From the NCBI GenBank assembly GCA_958450325.1, contig OY288259.1, positions 29,196,734 to 29,260,733 on the forward strand: a stretch of 64,000 bases of DNA, written 5' to 3'. Under the pieces are notes generated by a model. It was not told where the DNA came from, did not search any database, and worked only from the letters and a program-made list of their open reading frames with translations. Source of the DNA: Agrostemma githago (Eukaryota; Streptophyta; Magnoliopsida; Caryophyllales; Caryophyllaceae). Shown in pieces: positions 12,187 to 24,400 of this stretch. The first letter of the stretch is position 1; each line of letters begins with the position of its first letter. The position numbers were made by a program, and so were the translations under genes.

Positions 12187-15100
12187 TTACGTCCCCGTAA
12201 CCAAAATAATTACCTGATCAAAAAGGTGGGGAAAACGTTTCCGCATTGATACTTCTATCTCCCCGGTTGCCTCCTCGACATTGTGATTAGACCACAAAAC
12301 TTTGACAGGAGCTGTTCCTCCTCCCCGGGTTTTTCGAACTTTCCAATCTAAAATTTCCTTTGGCACCTCCTCATAAGTGAGAGAATCATCTAACTGGATC
12401 ATCTCTGGTTCAAGGATGTGAGACGGGCCACTCAAGTATTTCCTCATTTGGGAAACATGTAACACATTATGGACCTTATCGAGAGCTGGTGGAAGTCCTA
12501 ACCGATACGCCACCTCCCCTATCCTATCCAAAATTTCATACGGTCCAATAAACTTTTGACTCAACTTGCCCTTCTTCCCGAACCACATAACCCCTCTCAT
12601 AGGTGACACTTTCAACAAGACCTTGTCACCCACAGCGAACTCAACTTCTCGGCGGTGGAGATCAACATAGCTCTTTTGACGATCCTGTGCTGCTCGCATC
12701 TTCTGTCGGATTATATGTACCTGCTCGATCATCTCCTGAATCATGTGGGGTCCTAGTACTACTGCGTCGGCCTTCTCGTCCCAACATACTGGGCTTCTAC
12801 ACTTCCTTCCATACAAAGCTTCAAACGGTGCCATCTGGATGCTAGCATGGTAGCTGTTGTTGTAAGAGAACTCAATCAAATCTAGTCGATCCTCCCACGA
12901 ACCCCGAAATTCCAAGGCACAGGCCCGCAACATGTCTTCCAGAGTCTGTATGGTTCGTTCTGTATGACCGTCAGTCGCAGGGTGAAAGGCTGTACTCATC
13001 TTTAATTTTGTACCCATGGATTCCTGCAGCTCCTGCCAAAATTTCGATATAAACCTCGAATCACGATCTGACACAATGTCCTTAGGTACTCCATGTAATT
13101 TCAAAACATGCCTCCTATAAGCCATTGCTAGCTCAGCCTTACTCCACGTATCCTTCATTGGCACGAAGTGAGCCGACTTGGTGAGTCGATCTACTATCAC
13201 CCAAATCATATTATTCCCCCTTGGGGTTCTCGGCAACCCGACAATGAAATCCATGGAAATGGAGTCCCACTTCCACTCAGGTACCTCTAAGGGTTGCAGC
13301 TTACCCTGTGGTCGCTTGTGTTCACTTTTGACCTTCTGACAAGTCAAGCATCTGGACACAAACTCGGCCACTTCTCTCTTCATGTTATCCCACCAGAATG
13401 TCTTCTTCAGATCCTTATACAACTTGTCCCCACCCGGATGTACCGAGTAAGGAGCACAATGCGCCTCGGTCATGATTTTCCTCCTTAATTCTGCTACTTC
13501 TGGCACCCACCACCTGCCATTAAACCTGAGGCTCCCGTCTGGGTGAATGGTGAGATTTGAGGGTTCACCTCTCTCAATACGGGCTTGCCACATCACATAC
13601 TTCTGATCCAAAAACTGCTCTTCTCGTATTTCGGCGTACAACTCGGGTTGAATCGCCAAGTCCGACATTGCTTCCTCTTTCCTTATCACATGAATCCCCA
13701 TCTGTTGCACTTCATTCCTTAGCTTCAATCTGGACATATCCAAACACAGAGAATGCACATATTTTCTACTTAGAGCATCGGCCACCACGTTTGCCTTTCC
13801 CTCGTGGTACAAAATCTCCATATCATAATCTCCGATCAGCTCTATCCATCGCCTCTGCCGCATATTCAACTCCTTCTGTGTGTAGATGTACTTCAAACTC
13901 TTGTGATCTGAAAATACATTGAATGTTGCTCCATACAAATAATGTCTCCATATTTTCAGGGCAAACACCACCGCCCCAAGTTCTAGGTCGTGAGTTGGGT
14001 AGTTCTCTTCGTACGGCTTCAGCTGACGTGAAGCATACGCAATGACTTTGTCATTCTGCATTAATACACAACCCAACCCATTTTTTGATGCATCAGTGTA
14101 CACCTCAAAATTTTCGCTCCCTTCGGGTAAGGCTAGGATTGGTGCCGTAGTCAGACGCTCCTTCAAGGTTCGAAACGCCCTCTCACAGCTGTCATCCCAC
14201 CTGTACCGAATCTCCTTCCGCATAAGGTTAGTCAATGGTCTTGCTATCTTTGAGAAGTCCTTCACGAACCTTCGATAGTACCCGGCTAACCTCAAGAAAC
14301 TCCGAATCTCTGCCACGTTCTTTGGCGCCTGCCACTTTGAGACAGCCTCGATCTTGCTCGGATCTACAGATACACCCTCTTTTGAAATCACGTGTCCCAA
14401 AAAGGCGACCTTCTCCAACCAGAACTCACACTTTGATAACTTAGCGTACAACTGATTGTCTCGGAGTAGTTGCAATACGATCCTCAGATGCTCAGCATGC
14501 TCTTCCCGGTTCCTTGAATAAACCAGGATATCATCGATAAACACCACCACGAACTGGTCCAAGTAGGGCCGGAAAATTCGGTTCATCAAATCCATGAAGA
14601 CAGCAGGAGCATTTGTTAGACCAAACGGCATCACCACAAATTCATAGTGGCCATACCGAGTTCTGAATGCGTTCTTAGGAATATCTTCTTTCCTGACCCT
14701 CAACTGGTGATAACCGGACCTCAAATCAATCTTTGAAAAGATGCCAGCCCCACTCAGTTGATCGAATAAATCATCAATACGAGGCAAAGGGTACCGATTC
14801 TTCACAGTGACATTGTTCAGTTCCCTGTAATCGATGCATAGTCTCATGCTCCCATCCTTCTTCTGCACAAACAAAACAGGAGCACCCCACGGCGATACAC
14901 TAGGTCTGATATACCCTTTATCCATCAATTCTTCCAACTGCTTCTTTAGCTCGGTCAACTCCTTGGGCCCCATACGGTATGGTGCCTTAGAAATCGGCCC
15001 CGTCCCTGGCTTCAACTCAACACTGAAATCGACCTCTCGCCTTGGTGGTAAACCTGGGATCTCCTCCGGAAATACGTCCCCAAACTCGCTCACTACAGGA

Positions 15101-16845
15101 ATTGAATCGGAAGACAACCCCTCGGCCCGAGTATCCCGTACATGGCATAGAAATAACGGACATCCCTTCTTCAGATGGGACTTCAGGGTAATGGCTGCTA
15201 TGATCTTCACAGTTGGCTTCATCACAAAGCCTCTAGAAGACACTCTAACGCCCTTCGGACCTCTTAAAGACACTTTCCTGAGGTTACAATCAATCTGGGC
15301 TTTAAACCGTCCCAACCAATCCATCCCCAGGATAATATCAAAGTCATCTAGGGGAAACTCTATTAAATAAACTGGCAAATCAACCCCCCCAACTATCAAG
15401 GACACATTACGAAAGACTCTTGTACACCTGACCAGTTTCCCCGAGGGTGTGATTATATCATCAGCTATGTTTTCAAAATCTACCAACCCCAGACTCGGTA
15501 CATGATTACAAGCTACAAAAGAATGGGTTGCCCCAGAATCGAATAGAGCAAAAGAAGGTTTTGAGTTAACGAGAAAGGTACCCGTGATAACTTGTGTGTC
15601 CTTCTCAGCAGCCTGCTTCCCCATAGCAAAGAGTTTCCCAGTGTTTTTACTTCCTTCAGGTGCCCTATTAAAGGACATAGTTGGTTTGGTGGCTGCAGTT
15701 GACTGGTTAGTGCTCCCAGATCCCTGATTGTAACTCCCTTGTGGCCGGTTCCAGTTCCCCTGTGGTCGGTTCCAGTTCCCCTGTGATCTGTTCCAGTTCC
15801 CCTGGTACCGATTTCCTTGATTAATACTCTCGGATCCCGACATCGGAATGGAATTAGGGTTACCTTTCTTCACTCGACACTCGTAAGCACGGTGCCCTGA
15901 TTTTCCACAGGCGAAGCACTTAACTGGTTGTCCATTGCAGTCCGTCCCTGGGTGGTTGTAGTTGCAATTCTTACAGTTATAACTCCTTACATCTCTCCTA
16001 CCCGTGTTGTAACTACCACCCCCATGACTGTACCCCCCAGAATATTGTGGCCTAGGTCCCTGAGATCGATTATTCCCATGTCTTTTCGCATCCCCCTGCA
16101 CAGCCCCCTCAGACTCAGCTTTCCTCTTTTCACTCTTCTGACCGCTCAGCTCCTTAATGCGATCAGCTATTCGCTCGGCGTGCCCGGCTCTCAAATATAC
16201 CTCTTTCACATCAGCATTATTCCCCATGGGTAGCCTTTCCAAGATTCTGATAGACAAGCCCCTCTCAAAGCGGGAAGCCAATAGTTCAGAACTCAAATTG
16301 AGGTCAGCAGAATAAGTGGCCAGCTCCATAAACTTGTCGTAATAGTCTTCGACAATCATGTCGTCTGTCATGGTGAAACGATCAAATCCAGCTCTTTTCG
16401 CACTACGGATATGTTCCGGAAAGAACTCCGCCCTCAGTGCTTCTGCGAGACTCTTCCACCCAAAGGCATACTCCCAATAATCCCCTTCCTCATGCTCTTC
16501 AATAAGCTTGTCATAGTTAAGGTGCCACCATAAATCGGCCTTGCCACTCAAATAGAATGCAGCTTGATTCAGCTCCAAATGCTCCGGACACTTTACGGTC
16601 TGGAACGCCTTCTTCATTTCCCTCACCCAGTTCTCTAGCTGCGAAGGCCCACCAGTCCCGTCATATTTACTAGGACGAAGGCGTGCTATCGCAGCGCTGA
16701 TGGTAGCCGCATCTGTCGCCGGTGGTTTTGGGGCGTTGATGTTTCTCAGAGCTTCCAAAAGTGCATCGTTAGTTGCCTTTAAGCGCGCCATTTCTTCGGC
16801 ACTCAAAGTGGCTGGAGTAGAACTGGTAGCTGCGTCCTTGGACAT
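12187..16845 (-). CDS. Chromovirus gag-pol polyprotein, intact
   Basis: A single 1552-residue frame encodes the structural and replication proteins of the element. In order: gag capsid region (about 60-230); a CCHC zinc knuckle, CFACGKSGHRAYEC (about 309-322), preceded by a second Cys/His cluster; a GNWNRPQ-type repeat (about 345-370); aspartic protease with DSGATHSF (about 433); reverse transcriptase with FIDDIL (about 767); RNase H; integrase with HHCC finger (about 1125-1170), D-D-E core and TERTIQTLEDML; and a chromodomain-like tail with SLTYEEVPKEIL (about 1488) and RKRFPHLFD. The length is normal for Tekay-type elements. The start is the first ATG after a 341-base leader. There is no stop or frameshift. 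One usually conserved tryptophan in the tail (EEATW in relatives) is glycine here, and FLGLAGYYRR reads FLRLAGYYRR. The chromodomain is thought to steer integration toward heterochromatin. Confidence 0.95.
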   Translation of the reverse strand: MSKDAATSSTPATLSAEEMARLKATNDALLEALRNINAPKPPATDAATISAAIARLRPSKYDGTGGPSQLENWVREMKKAFQTVKCPEHLELNQAAFYLSGKADLWWHLNYDKLIEEHEEGDYWEYAFGWKSLAEALRAEFFPEHIRSAKRAGFDRFTMTDDMIVEDYYDKFMELATYSADLNLSSELLASRFERGLSIRILERLPMGNNADVKEVYLRAGHAERIADRIKELSGQKSEKRKAESEGAVQGDAKRHGNNRSQGPRPQYSGGYSHGGGSYNTGRRDVRSYNCKNCNYNHPGTDCNGQPVKCFACGKSGHRAYECRVKKGNPNSIPMSGSESINQGNRYQGNWNRSQGNWNRPQGNWNRPQGSYNQGSGSTNQSTAATKPTMSFNRAPEGSKNTGKLFAMGKQAAEKDTQVITGTFLVNSKPSFALFDSGATHSFVACNHVPSLGLVDFENIADDIITPSGKLVRCTRVFRNVSLIVGGVDLPVYLIEFPLDDFDIILGMDWLGRFKAQIDCNLRKVSLRGPKGVRVSSRGFVMKPTVKIIAAITLKSHLKKGCPLFLCHVRDTRAEGLSSDSIPVVSEFGDVFPEEIPGLPPRREVDFSVELKPGTGPISKAPYRMGPKELTELKKQLEELMDKGYIRPSVSPWGAPVLFVQKKDGSMRLCIDYRELNNVTVKNRYPLPRIDDLFDQLSGAGIFSKIDLRSGYHQLRVRKEDIPKNAFRTRYGHYEFVVMPFGLTNAPAVFMDLMNRIFRPYLDQFVVVFIDDILVYSRNREEHAEHLRIVLQLLRDNQLYAKLSKCEFWLEKVAFLGHVISKEGVSVDPSKIEAVSKWQAPKNVAEIRSFLRLAGYYRRFVKDFSKIARPLTNLMRKEIRYRWDDSCERAFRTLKERLTTAPILALPEGSENFEVYTDASKNGLGCVLMQNDKVIAYASRQLKPYEENYPTHDLELGAVVFALKIWRHYLYGATFNVFSDHKSLKYIYTQKELNMRQRRWIELIGDYDMEILYHEGKANVVADALSRKYVHSLCLDMSRLKLRNEVQQMGIHVIRKEEAMSDLAIQPELYAEIREEQFLDQKYVMWQARIERGEPSNLTIHPDGSLRFNGRWWVPEVAELRRKIMTEAHCAPYSVHPGGDKLYKDLKKTFWWDNMKREVAEFVSRCLTCQKVKSEHKRPQGKLQPLEVPEWKWDSISMDFIVGLPRTPRGNNMIWVIVDRLTKSAHFVPMKDTWSKAELAMAYRRHVLKLHGVPKDIVSDRDSRFISKFWQELQESMGTKLKMSTAFHPATDGHTERTIQTLEDMLRACALEFRGSWEDRLDLIEFSYNNSYHASIQMAPFEALYGRKCRSPVCWDEKADAVVLGPHMIQEMIEQVHIIRQKMRAAQDRQKSYVDLHRREVEFAVGDKVLLKVSPMRGVMWFGKKGKLSQKFIGPYEILDRIGEVAYRLGLPPALDKVHNVLHVSQMRKYLSGPSHILEPEMIQLDDSLTYEEVPKEILDWKVRKTRGGGTAPVKVLWSNHNVEEATGEIEVSMRKRFPHLFDQVIILVTGT

Positions 16846-17186
16846 GATTACTTCAAAACAACAATAACATACACATGAGCCTTAAATGCTCATTTATCAT
16901 AACAACACATTAATATTAACGTTGTAATTAATCATATCATTGTAAACATCACACTTGTAATTACTCGTACAATTATGAAATTCAAAGGAAATTCATATCA
17001 TCATCGCGGACCCATCCTATTCTACCCCCTCTCAATCTTACACGTAGTTACCGGGTCCAAACTAAAAGGGCCGGGGGTTGGTATGAGGACGTCTCCTCAA
17101 CCAGAGATTTTAAGTGGGCTCCTAATGGTCTATCACCGGGGTTCATTTTATTTCTATGTTCGTTTATTCAGGCTCCAGAATCGATC
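16846..17186 (-). other. Chromovirus 5' leader
   Basis: Untranslated stretch between primer site and the gag-pol start. No other feature is seen in it. Confidence 0.8.
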
Positions 17187-17198
17187 GCTCTGATACCA
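17187..17198 (-). other. Chromovirus primer-binding site
   Basis: The minus strand reads TGGTATCAGAGC, three bases from the LTR end at 17202. It matches initiator Met-tRNA, the same primer type as the LARD. Confidence 0.92.
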
Positions 17199-19024
17199 CT
17201 TTGTAACACCCCCATTTATCCAAGAGCCTTAACTAGACCTTCTCGGATAAATGAGAGTCTTACCATCTCGGGTTAACCGAGGCAGTAGTCCCATTACAAC
17301 ACAATACTGAAACACAATCGAGTTTGATAGATTATTCAAAAGATGCAAACCAAGTTCGAGAACTAAATACGGTTACAAAAGCCCAAAACGACTTCATGAA
17401 TTAAACGGTCTATTAAGTACTAATAACGAGGACATGCTAAGAGTATAACGGTGATGGACGCGCACTCCCTTCCCGAACAACAATTCCCTTTAGTTAAGCA
17501 CACATCAATGGTCCATACCTGCATCAATACTCTGCTCCCCAAAAGACCGTAAATGTCAATTGGATCGTCGCAGGCCCCCAATAAAATAGGGTGACAAATT
17601 AGACAATGAAAACACGATTAGAACATGCTAACAATAATATACAAGTACGGAATACGAAACAACAATTCTCAACCATCTTGGTACCATCATCGGTACCAAT
17701 TAACAATATTCCCATCTCAATATTCTCATCTCAATATTCTCATCCCAACTCTTCTGGCAGGCCCTTTCATTCCGAGTGTGCACACCCCCCGTAGGTTCAA
17801 CAAGCCACGAGGAGAAATCAGGGAGGGGACCGTGATCAAAGGTCCCGGCTAGGTCTAAAGCTAGCCTCACCAACTCCAATATATCAATATTCAACAATCA
17901 TTCTTCCATCAATATTCAACCTTAATCTCATTATCACAATATCACATTGTACTCGTAATTCATACATGCATAACAATATTAACATATTCTAAGTAAGGAG
18001 AACCTTACCTAATTAGCAGATCACCACAGCATCGGCAGTATATATCACCACGGAAATTCTACGAAGTCCGATTCTAATAAAATATTATATATATATCTAC
18101 ATTAATATCGATCCTAGCAAAATTAAATAATAACAGGACCAATATCGACCTAACTAGATTATAAAAACGAACCGAAACAACCTAACTAAAACGAGGTCAG
18201 CCCATCTAAATTACAGTTCTGACTAAGTAATACACATACTACATGTGAGTATCTAACTAAGTACTCCGTAATATTATCATGTACTACAACAACAATAAGC
18301 GTCGTCGACAACAACCCGTCAACAACAACCTCGAACAATATCGTTATCCGACAACTCAACAGAATAGCATTGACCCGAGAGTAACATACGACATAACATC
18401 AGTCCAACCCCGACAACAGCAACGATACCACTCCGACAACTCGCACCATACGACACCAGCCGATACCAACCTTACAACAACACCAGCCGACAATAACACC
18501 CACACTAACCCAAACAACATTACAATACACAACACATTCAACTGACCAACCCTACGACAACAATAAAACAACGACCGCAAGCGACGACAAAATTATACGT
18601 AGACAACAATAACAACGAATTGACAACTATCCCGACAATAACTACACGACAAAGACAACAATAACGAGCCTATAATCATACCTCAAGGTCAATGACGATT
18701 AAGACTCTACGCGGGCAGAGACACGGTGGTGGATGGTGCAATCTGGGACCGATGCATGCAGATGATAGATGGAGTCTTATAATAGACACGAGAACAAGGA
18801 ATTACAGGAAGGAGGGGATGTGCGAGAGGTGGAGGACGACGATGATAGAATGAAGGGGGTGGAGGAGTGTGGGTTATAAGACATAGATGATGTAGAGGCT
18901 TAAACCTAAATTCAAATAAAGGAAAATGAGGGGTGTGGTTATACGCATGACTACATACTCCACCTCCTCAATATTATTATAATATTATTATTACCATTAT
19001 TATATTGTTATTAGTGTTGTTATG

Positions 19025-19080
<56 letters not shown>
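19025..19080. repeat. ATT trinucleotide microsatellite in the 5' LTR
   Basis: About 18 tandem ATT units, against about 7 at the same place in the 3' LTR (11787-11808). The change must postdate insertion, because both LTRs are copied from one template. Confidence 0.85.
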
Positions 19081-19082
<2 letters not shown>

Positions 19083-19172
19083 TAAGGGTCATAACAGTTG
19101 GACTCGGTTTTAGTATAACGATTATATAGAACGGGACACTCGGTTTGACTTAAATAAGTCACGAGTATTACA

Positions 19173-19209
19173 ATCTACCCTCCTTATAAAGAACTTCGTC
19201 CCGAAGTTC
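19173..19209 (-). other. Buried second polypurine tract and hairpin inside the LTR
   Basis: The minus strand reads ATAAGGAGGGTAGAT then TGTAATACTCG. The neighbouring stem is GAACTTCG...CGAAGTTC with a 3-base loop. It is nearly the same as 12021-12058, which marks the present LTR edge. Confidence 0.8.
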
Positions 19210-19333
19210 ATCCCCACTACGGAACGACTAAATATACCAATTTGACCGACCAACTAATCAATAACTGATCAATCACCCAATCATCGAAATAACACATGTA
19301 ACCTATCGTGGCTAAGTAGAACGGGGTATTATA

Positions 19334-19338
19334 GTTCG
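19334..19338. repeat. Target-site duplication, right copy (chromovirus)
   Basis: GTTCG, matching 9976-9980. Confidence 0.9.
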
Positions 19339-21448
19339 AAAAAATGATTAACGGGTAAATAGAACAAGGATAAATAAATTAAAAATAAGAGCTTTCAAAA
19401 TCGACAAAGGTTGAAGGGATTAGCAGCAGATGGGGGTAACAGAATTAAAGAGAAGCAGAAAGGAAGGCGGAGTTCAGAGTAAAAAAAAAGAGCTCGCAAG
19501 GATTATAGAAGCAATTAACCATCTCGAGATTCCTAGCACGACTCCCACAAACATGGGTTTCTAATTGGCCCATCAACTAACGCTAAGACCAATATCGGTA
19601 CAGGGTGGTCCTACTTTATCTACAACCTCCAAATTTATCGACTGCCATAGCCTCCAAAATTAAGTCTTACATACTTATATATTCCTTCAATTAGTATGAA
19701 AAAGAATCCACAAATGATTTAGACTAATCCATTAATTAATATTCCAACGGTAATCAAAACATACCCAAACTCGTAATAACTAAGGCTCATAAATTCAAAG
19801 CTCATAAGGTTTGAAATCGAGGTATACTTCAAATTTCTCGATTAAGGAACACTAAATAAAAATCCATCAGTTAACAATGTTCGGACACGAAAATCTCAAA
19901 AGTGATCATCAACACATTCTTAACATCATCAATAGACAAAGGTTAGGAAAGTACGCCAAACCCTAACCAAACTCAGCCTGACATGTAACGTCAGATACTC
20001 ACATTTTCAAATACGTCATTCATCTAAGGTTTCTGAGAATTCCATCAAATTTCATATCGTAAGAGTGAAACCACTAAAATATTTATTAACTCAACGAAGC
20101 CACAATCTCGGTGGTCTAAGGGTTCTGAACTATAAATCCATCAAGATGATTGATATTAAGTATTCCACAAAACAACGCGATAAAGCCAACCTTTAATTGA
20201 GCAATATGTTTTCTTCTTCAAGGCTAATAATGATCTGCCCAAACTTAGGTCATTCAACTCTAAGGTTTGTAGGTTACAACCTTACATCAACGCTCTGCGA
20301 TCTAATCCATAAGAAACAAGGTTTAATCTATGTCAACCAAAATTTACTAAACATTAATGAGGACCTGAAATGGTACCCAAACACTTAGGCTAACATCTTA
20401 ATCAATGATTTATGATCCCAAAATTCCACGATTAGTCCATTAAGTCAACATTAGGTAGGAAACCCAAGTAATATTGTTATTTACACTTAACTAGGTTCTA
20501 TGTTGGGTATTAGGTATCCATCAGACAAAATAAACTTTATTCTTACTACTCCAAAAGATATTCAACTCTATGTACTCCAAAATAATCAAATTAATCTATA
20601 ACCCAAGGTTTAGTGTCTAAAGTAACAACCTAATTCCATTAATCAACTAATACCATTCAACTCAATCCTCAAAAATTTCTTACTTGCTTAGAAGATAGGG
20701 TAGACTCACAATCCTCAAATCAAGTAACAAGTTAAGGGTTTACTAAATCTCAAACATCTATACTTCGAATAGATTCACAAGACAGAATTTGGTCTAACCA
20801 AGGAATCTCAAGATGGAGATGGTAAAGTAGGAGAATAGAACAAGGATTCACCAAGCGAATAATGATGAGAATATATAAGAGAAGAATTGGAAAAGGCAGA
20901 AGCAGGAAGAAAAGAATCAATGATTCAAGATGATGAAGACCTATAACGAGAAGGGAAAGTTCGGACCTCTAAGGTTCACGAGGGAACCAAAAGGATTACT
21001 TCATCTTCTTGCAAAGGAACAACGAGCACGCAAGTCTTGGGTCGCTCGATCTGGATCGACTGCAACATCGTGGAACATGAATCTACTCTTGATCATCTAA
21101 CCTGTAGCTTGAGCAAACTAAATCGGAGCTGAGAAGTCACCTTCGACATTTTTCTTGGAGCAGCAAATTGTCCACTCGAGTCAGCAGGCGTTGAGAGTTC
21201 TAAGCAGGTCTTGTCCCGATCTGGAGCAGCATCATGACAGCATCTTGTTCATTCGTCTCCCTCCAGACAAAAGCAACAAATATTCAATGCTAATCATTGA
21301 GTTACAAGAACATATAAACGTAACAGTTAAGTCCTTATTTTGTTTCTACCCATCTCTAATAATATTTTATTTACTGTTTAAAAAATTTACTGGTATTTTC
21401 CCTAATTTCAGGTGTAAGCGTTGGGAGCAGTGATGCTCTGATACCAAC
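19339..21448 (-). mobile_element. LARD internal region B-C, right remnant
   Basis: It continues the interrupted internal region and ends at the primer site (21435-21446) and LTR C. No coding content is recognised. Confidence 0.87.
21435..21446 (-). other. Primer-binding site, initiator Met-tRNA type (unit C)
   Basis: The minus strand reads TGGTATCAGAGC, two bases from LTR C. Confidence 0.9.
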
Positions 21449-24400
21449 TGTAATCCCCTAGAAATTGTAACGCGATACAGTGGCGGAAACACTGTAGAGT
21501 CGGGATTAAAACACACTGTAACTATGTCTTAGTAAATTAAATTGGTAAAGTCAAACATATGCCATACATAAAAATGGCTAAAATTTAAAACAATCCATAA
21601 AAAGGTTAAACAATCCATAAGACATAATTATTAAAAAGATCAAGCAGGATCCAAGACTGCTCGTTAGCCCACACCCACCGGAAACAAACACGTATACCTG
21701 CCATGTTAAAACATAACAGCCACAATCAGTGGGGAGCAACGTCAACGTTCTCCCAGCCGTATAACAGGATTTTAAAACTGTACTTACTACTATAGAAAAT
21801 TAATAAAAATGGAAAACAGTAAAACATCATATTAAAATAAGTTTTCGGCACAAAACCAAAATATTAAAATGGGTTACCGATGAAACATAAAAGTATTTGC
21901 CAACCTGCAAACCAATTTATATCGATAATAAATCAAATAATCAAAATGGCATTATGGATAGGATTAATGTAGAATCTAGACTTTCACTAGGACAATACTA
22001 AAATCTAGTTTCGAGAACTTAGTCAAAACAATTCAGACTTTGATCTCTAACTAGGCAACTCAACTGTAACAGGACTGCGTGCAGCGAGCTCCTGGCTTAA
22101 GTAGTGCACACCCGTCCTGGATACAAACCATATCCAGTTCAACCCGTCGCGACTTACACGATGCGATATCTAAGTTTACGGTAAACATACACTCTCCTGA
22201 ACACAAACCATGCTCAGTTCAATGACCAATGTGTCGCAACATAGACACACCAGCTTTATAGTTGATGGCAAAACGTACAGCCCAGACTATATTACTCGAA
22301 ACCCACACTTTTCCTTATTCCACAACTCCAAAACCAGCCATTATCGATATTTAAAAGATGTATTCAATAATATAAACAATAAGAGAACAAAAGGAAAAAT
22401 GATCACTTTCCAAAAGAGGAAACTTTCTATTTTAGGAAACTCCTATTTTTAGAAACTTACTAAAAATAGCATCGTATCAAAATAGCAAAATATTAGTTTA
22501 AACTAATACAACATTTTTAGTAAACGATATAGATTTATAAAGCTAGTAATTTCGGCCTTAACGATATTAATTCTTAAAACGAGAACTTTTGCGTTAGTGA
22601 AATTATTGAAACGTCATACAAGTGTTTATAAAATGATTTAGAAATGTCTTCAACATTTTAAATACTACTAATTAGGGTGTTTCCAAAATCTACAAAACTA
22701 AAATTCCCTAATTATTATTAGTTTCGACAATACGATTATAAATAGGATTTTACGGCAAATGTCAAATAAAATCTTTTAACGTCTTTTATTTAATTAAACC
22801 ATTGAATATATTTAGAATATGTTAAGAGATGATTTAACTCTTAAAGTTCAGATTTAAATACTTTCAAAATTGCTGGAAAAATAATTCTTTTAGGTAAGAC
22901 GAAGAATTTTAACGATAAAGCACAATTTGTCCGAAAATCAAAAATTATTAATTAAAGACTTTAATAAATAGTACAAAAATTACGTAAAATAGATAAAACA
23001 TAATTATGGACATTCTGTCCAAAAAATGTTTTTTCCAGAATCCTAAAACTCGGTTTTTAAAGCGTTTTCTCGTTAATCGTCTAATCTCGACAATAACGAT
23101 TAATAAAAATAGTAATTACCAAACGATTTAAATATTAATATCCAAAAATTATTATTAAACTTAAAAATCATGATTTTCCAGAATATAAATTTTTCATATT
23201 TTTCAAAAATTCCAGATTCAACAAATTCCAACAAAACCGTCATTTAAACCCGTTTTCACAATTAACGATTTCATTAATAAACTTATCGTTCCTAACATTT
23301 TATTAAGGCACTAAAAATCATTAAAATATATGAAATCATCAGAATCACAAAATTTTCAGGATTTAAACTAAAGACCAGAATTCGAGAATTTAAACAACAA
23401 ACACGGTTTTAACGATAAACGATGATTTAAAGTGATTAATTAATTCATCCACTTAACAATTCCGAAAATTATGAAATAATTCATAAAATTCTATTTCATC
23501 AGAAAGTTTCATCACGTCAAAAATCAGATTAAAATAAAATGTTTAGGTACTAGAACTAAAAATCGGCTTTTAATCGTTTTTGTCCGTAAACGGTAATAAT
23601 TCAATAATCGATATTTAAAATATCAAAAAAATCTTAAATTATTATAAATCATCAAAAATATCAATTTTACAGAATATAAACATATATTACATGTTTAGGC
23701 CGAATATTATGATTTTACAAATTACTATAACAATTTAATCGTTAATCTCGAAAAAGCGATAAAAATACCCAAACATGCAAATTTTCAACTTTTAAAAATT
23801 TCCCAGATTTGGTGACATACATATATTGTCAAAATAAAATGTAAAAATATATACATGCAAATACACAATTAAAATCATGAAATACCGAGTAACATCGACG
23901 TTACCTCTACTCCAAGTCTGAATCGATTATATACTCGTCGGCCTCGGGATCGTCCGCAAATCCTTCCAAACATGAAAATCATGGCAGAAAAATACCATGA
24001 GAAAACTAACAAAAATCAAGGTAAATAATGATCGAAAACGACGTCGATTATTACCTTAACGAAGGAATCGGAAAGAGGATTAATATGACGATAAAAACGA
24101 TTCGATTGAGACTCGAAATGGAGCAAAAATCAGGCTGGAATAGGGGAGGGAGTATTCGGCGAAGAAGGAAAAAAAGGATGATGAATATGTTGTAGTAATT
24201 TTTTTGTTAATGCACAAAATGAATGTAGAGTAGATTAAAGGAGAAGGAGGTTACTACACTTAAAGAGCATAAATGATAGTAAAATAGTTGAAGAATCCTA
24301 AGTGCATCTAGACAAATATGGCTAGCCAAAGGGATAAGAAGAGGAGTAGGAAGAGCTTGAGTAGTAAAGCCTCAATTCAATGAAAAGAAAAGAATCCTAT

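Larger units (their letters stand above)
9981..19333 (-). mobile_element. Full-length Ty3/gypsy chromovirus, Tekay/Del-like, 9353 bp
   Basis: A complete element on the minus strand. The 5' LTR is 17202-19333, the primer site 17187-17198, gag-pol 16845-12187, the polypurine tract 12021-12035 and the 3' LTR 9981-12020. Perfect 5-bp duplications flank it. The LTRs differ by roughly 1% in substitutions plus several length changes: a 37-bp deletion, a 15-bp duplication and a microsatellite change. The uninterrupted reading frame suggests a fairly young insertion. Assignment to Tekay rests on LTR length, gag-pol layout and the chromodomain-like C-terminus, not on phylogeny. Confidence 0.93.
17202..19333 (-). 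mobile_element. Chromovirus 5' LTR, 2132 bp, with extended end
   Basis: Read on the minus strand it starts TATAATACCCC, not TG, and ends TTACA. At 19173-19209 it contains a second copy of the hairpin and polypurine tract, followed at 19172 by a canonical-looking start, TGTAATACTCG. The outer 161 bp (19173-19333) therefore look like internal sequence taken into the LTR. Confidence 0.9.

Noticed and set aside
13557..15370. Plus-strand open frames of up to 178 codons across the chromovirus body
   Set aside because: Shadows of the minus-strand gag-pol gene.
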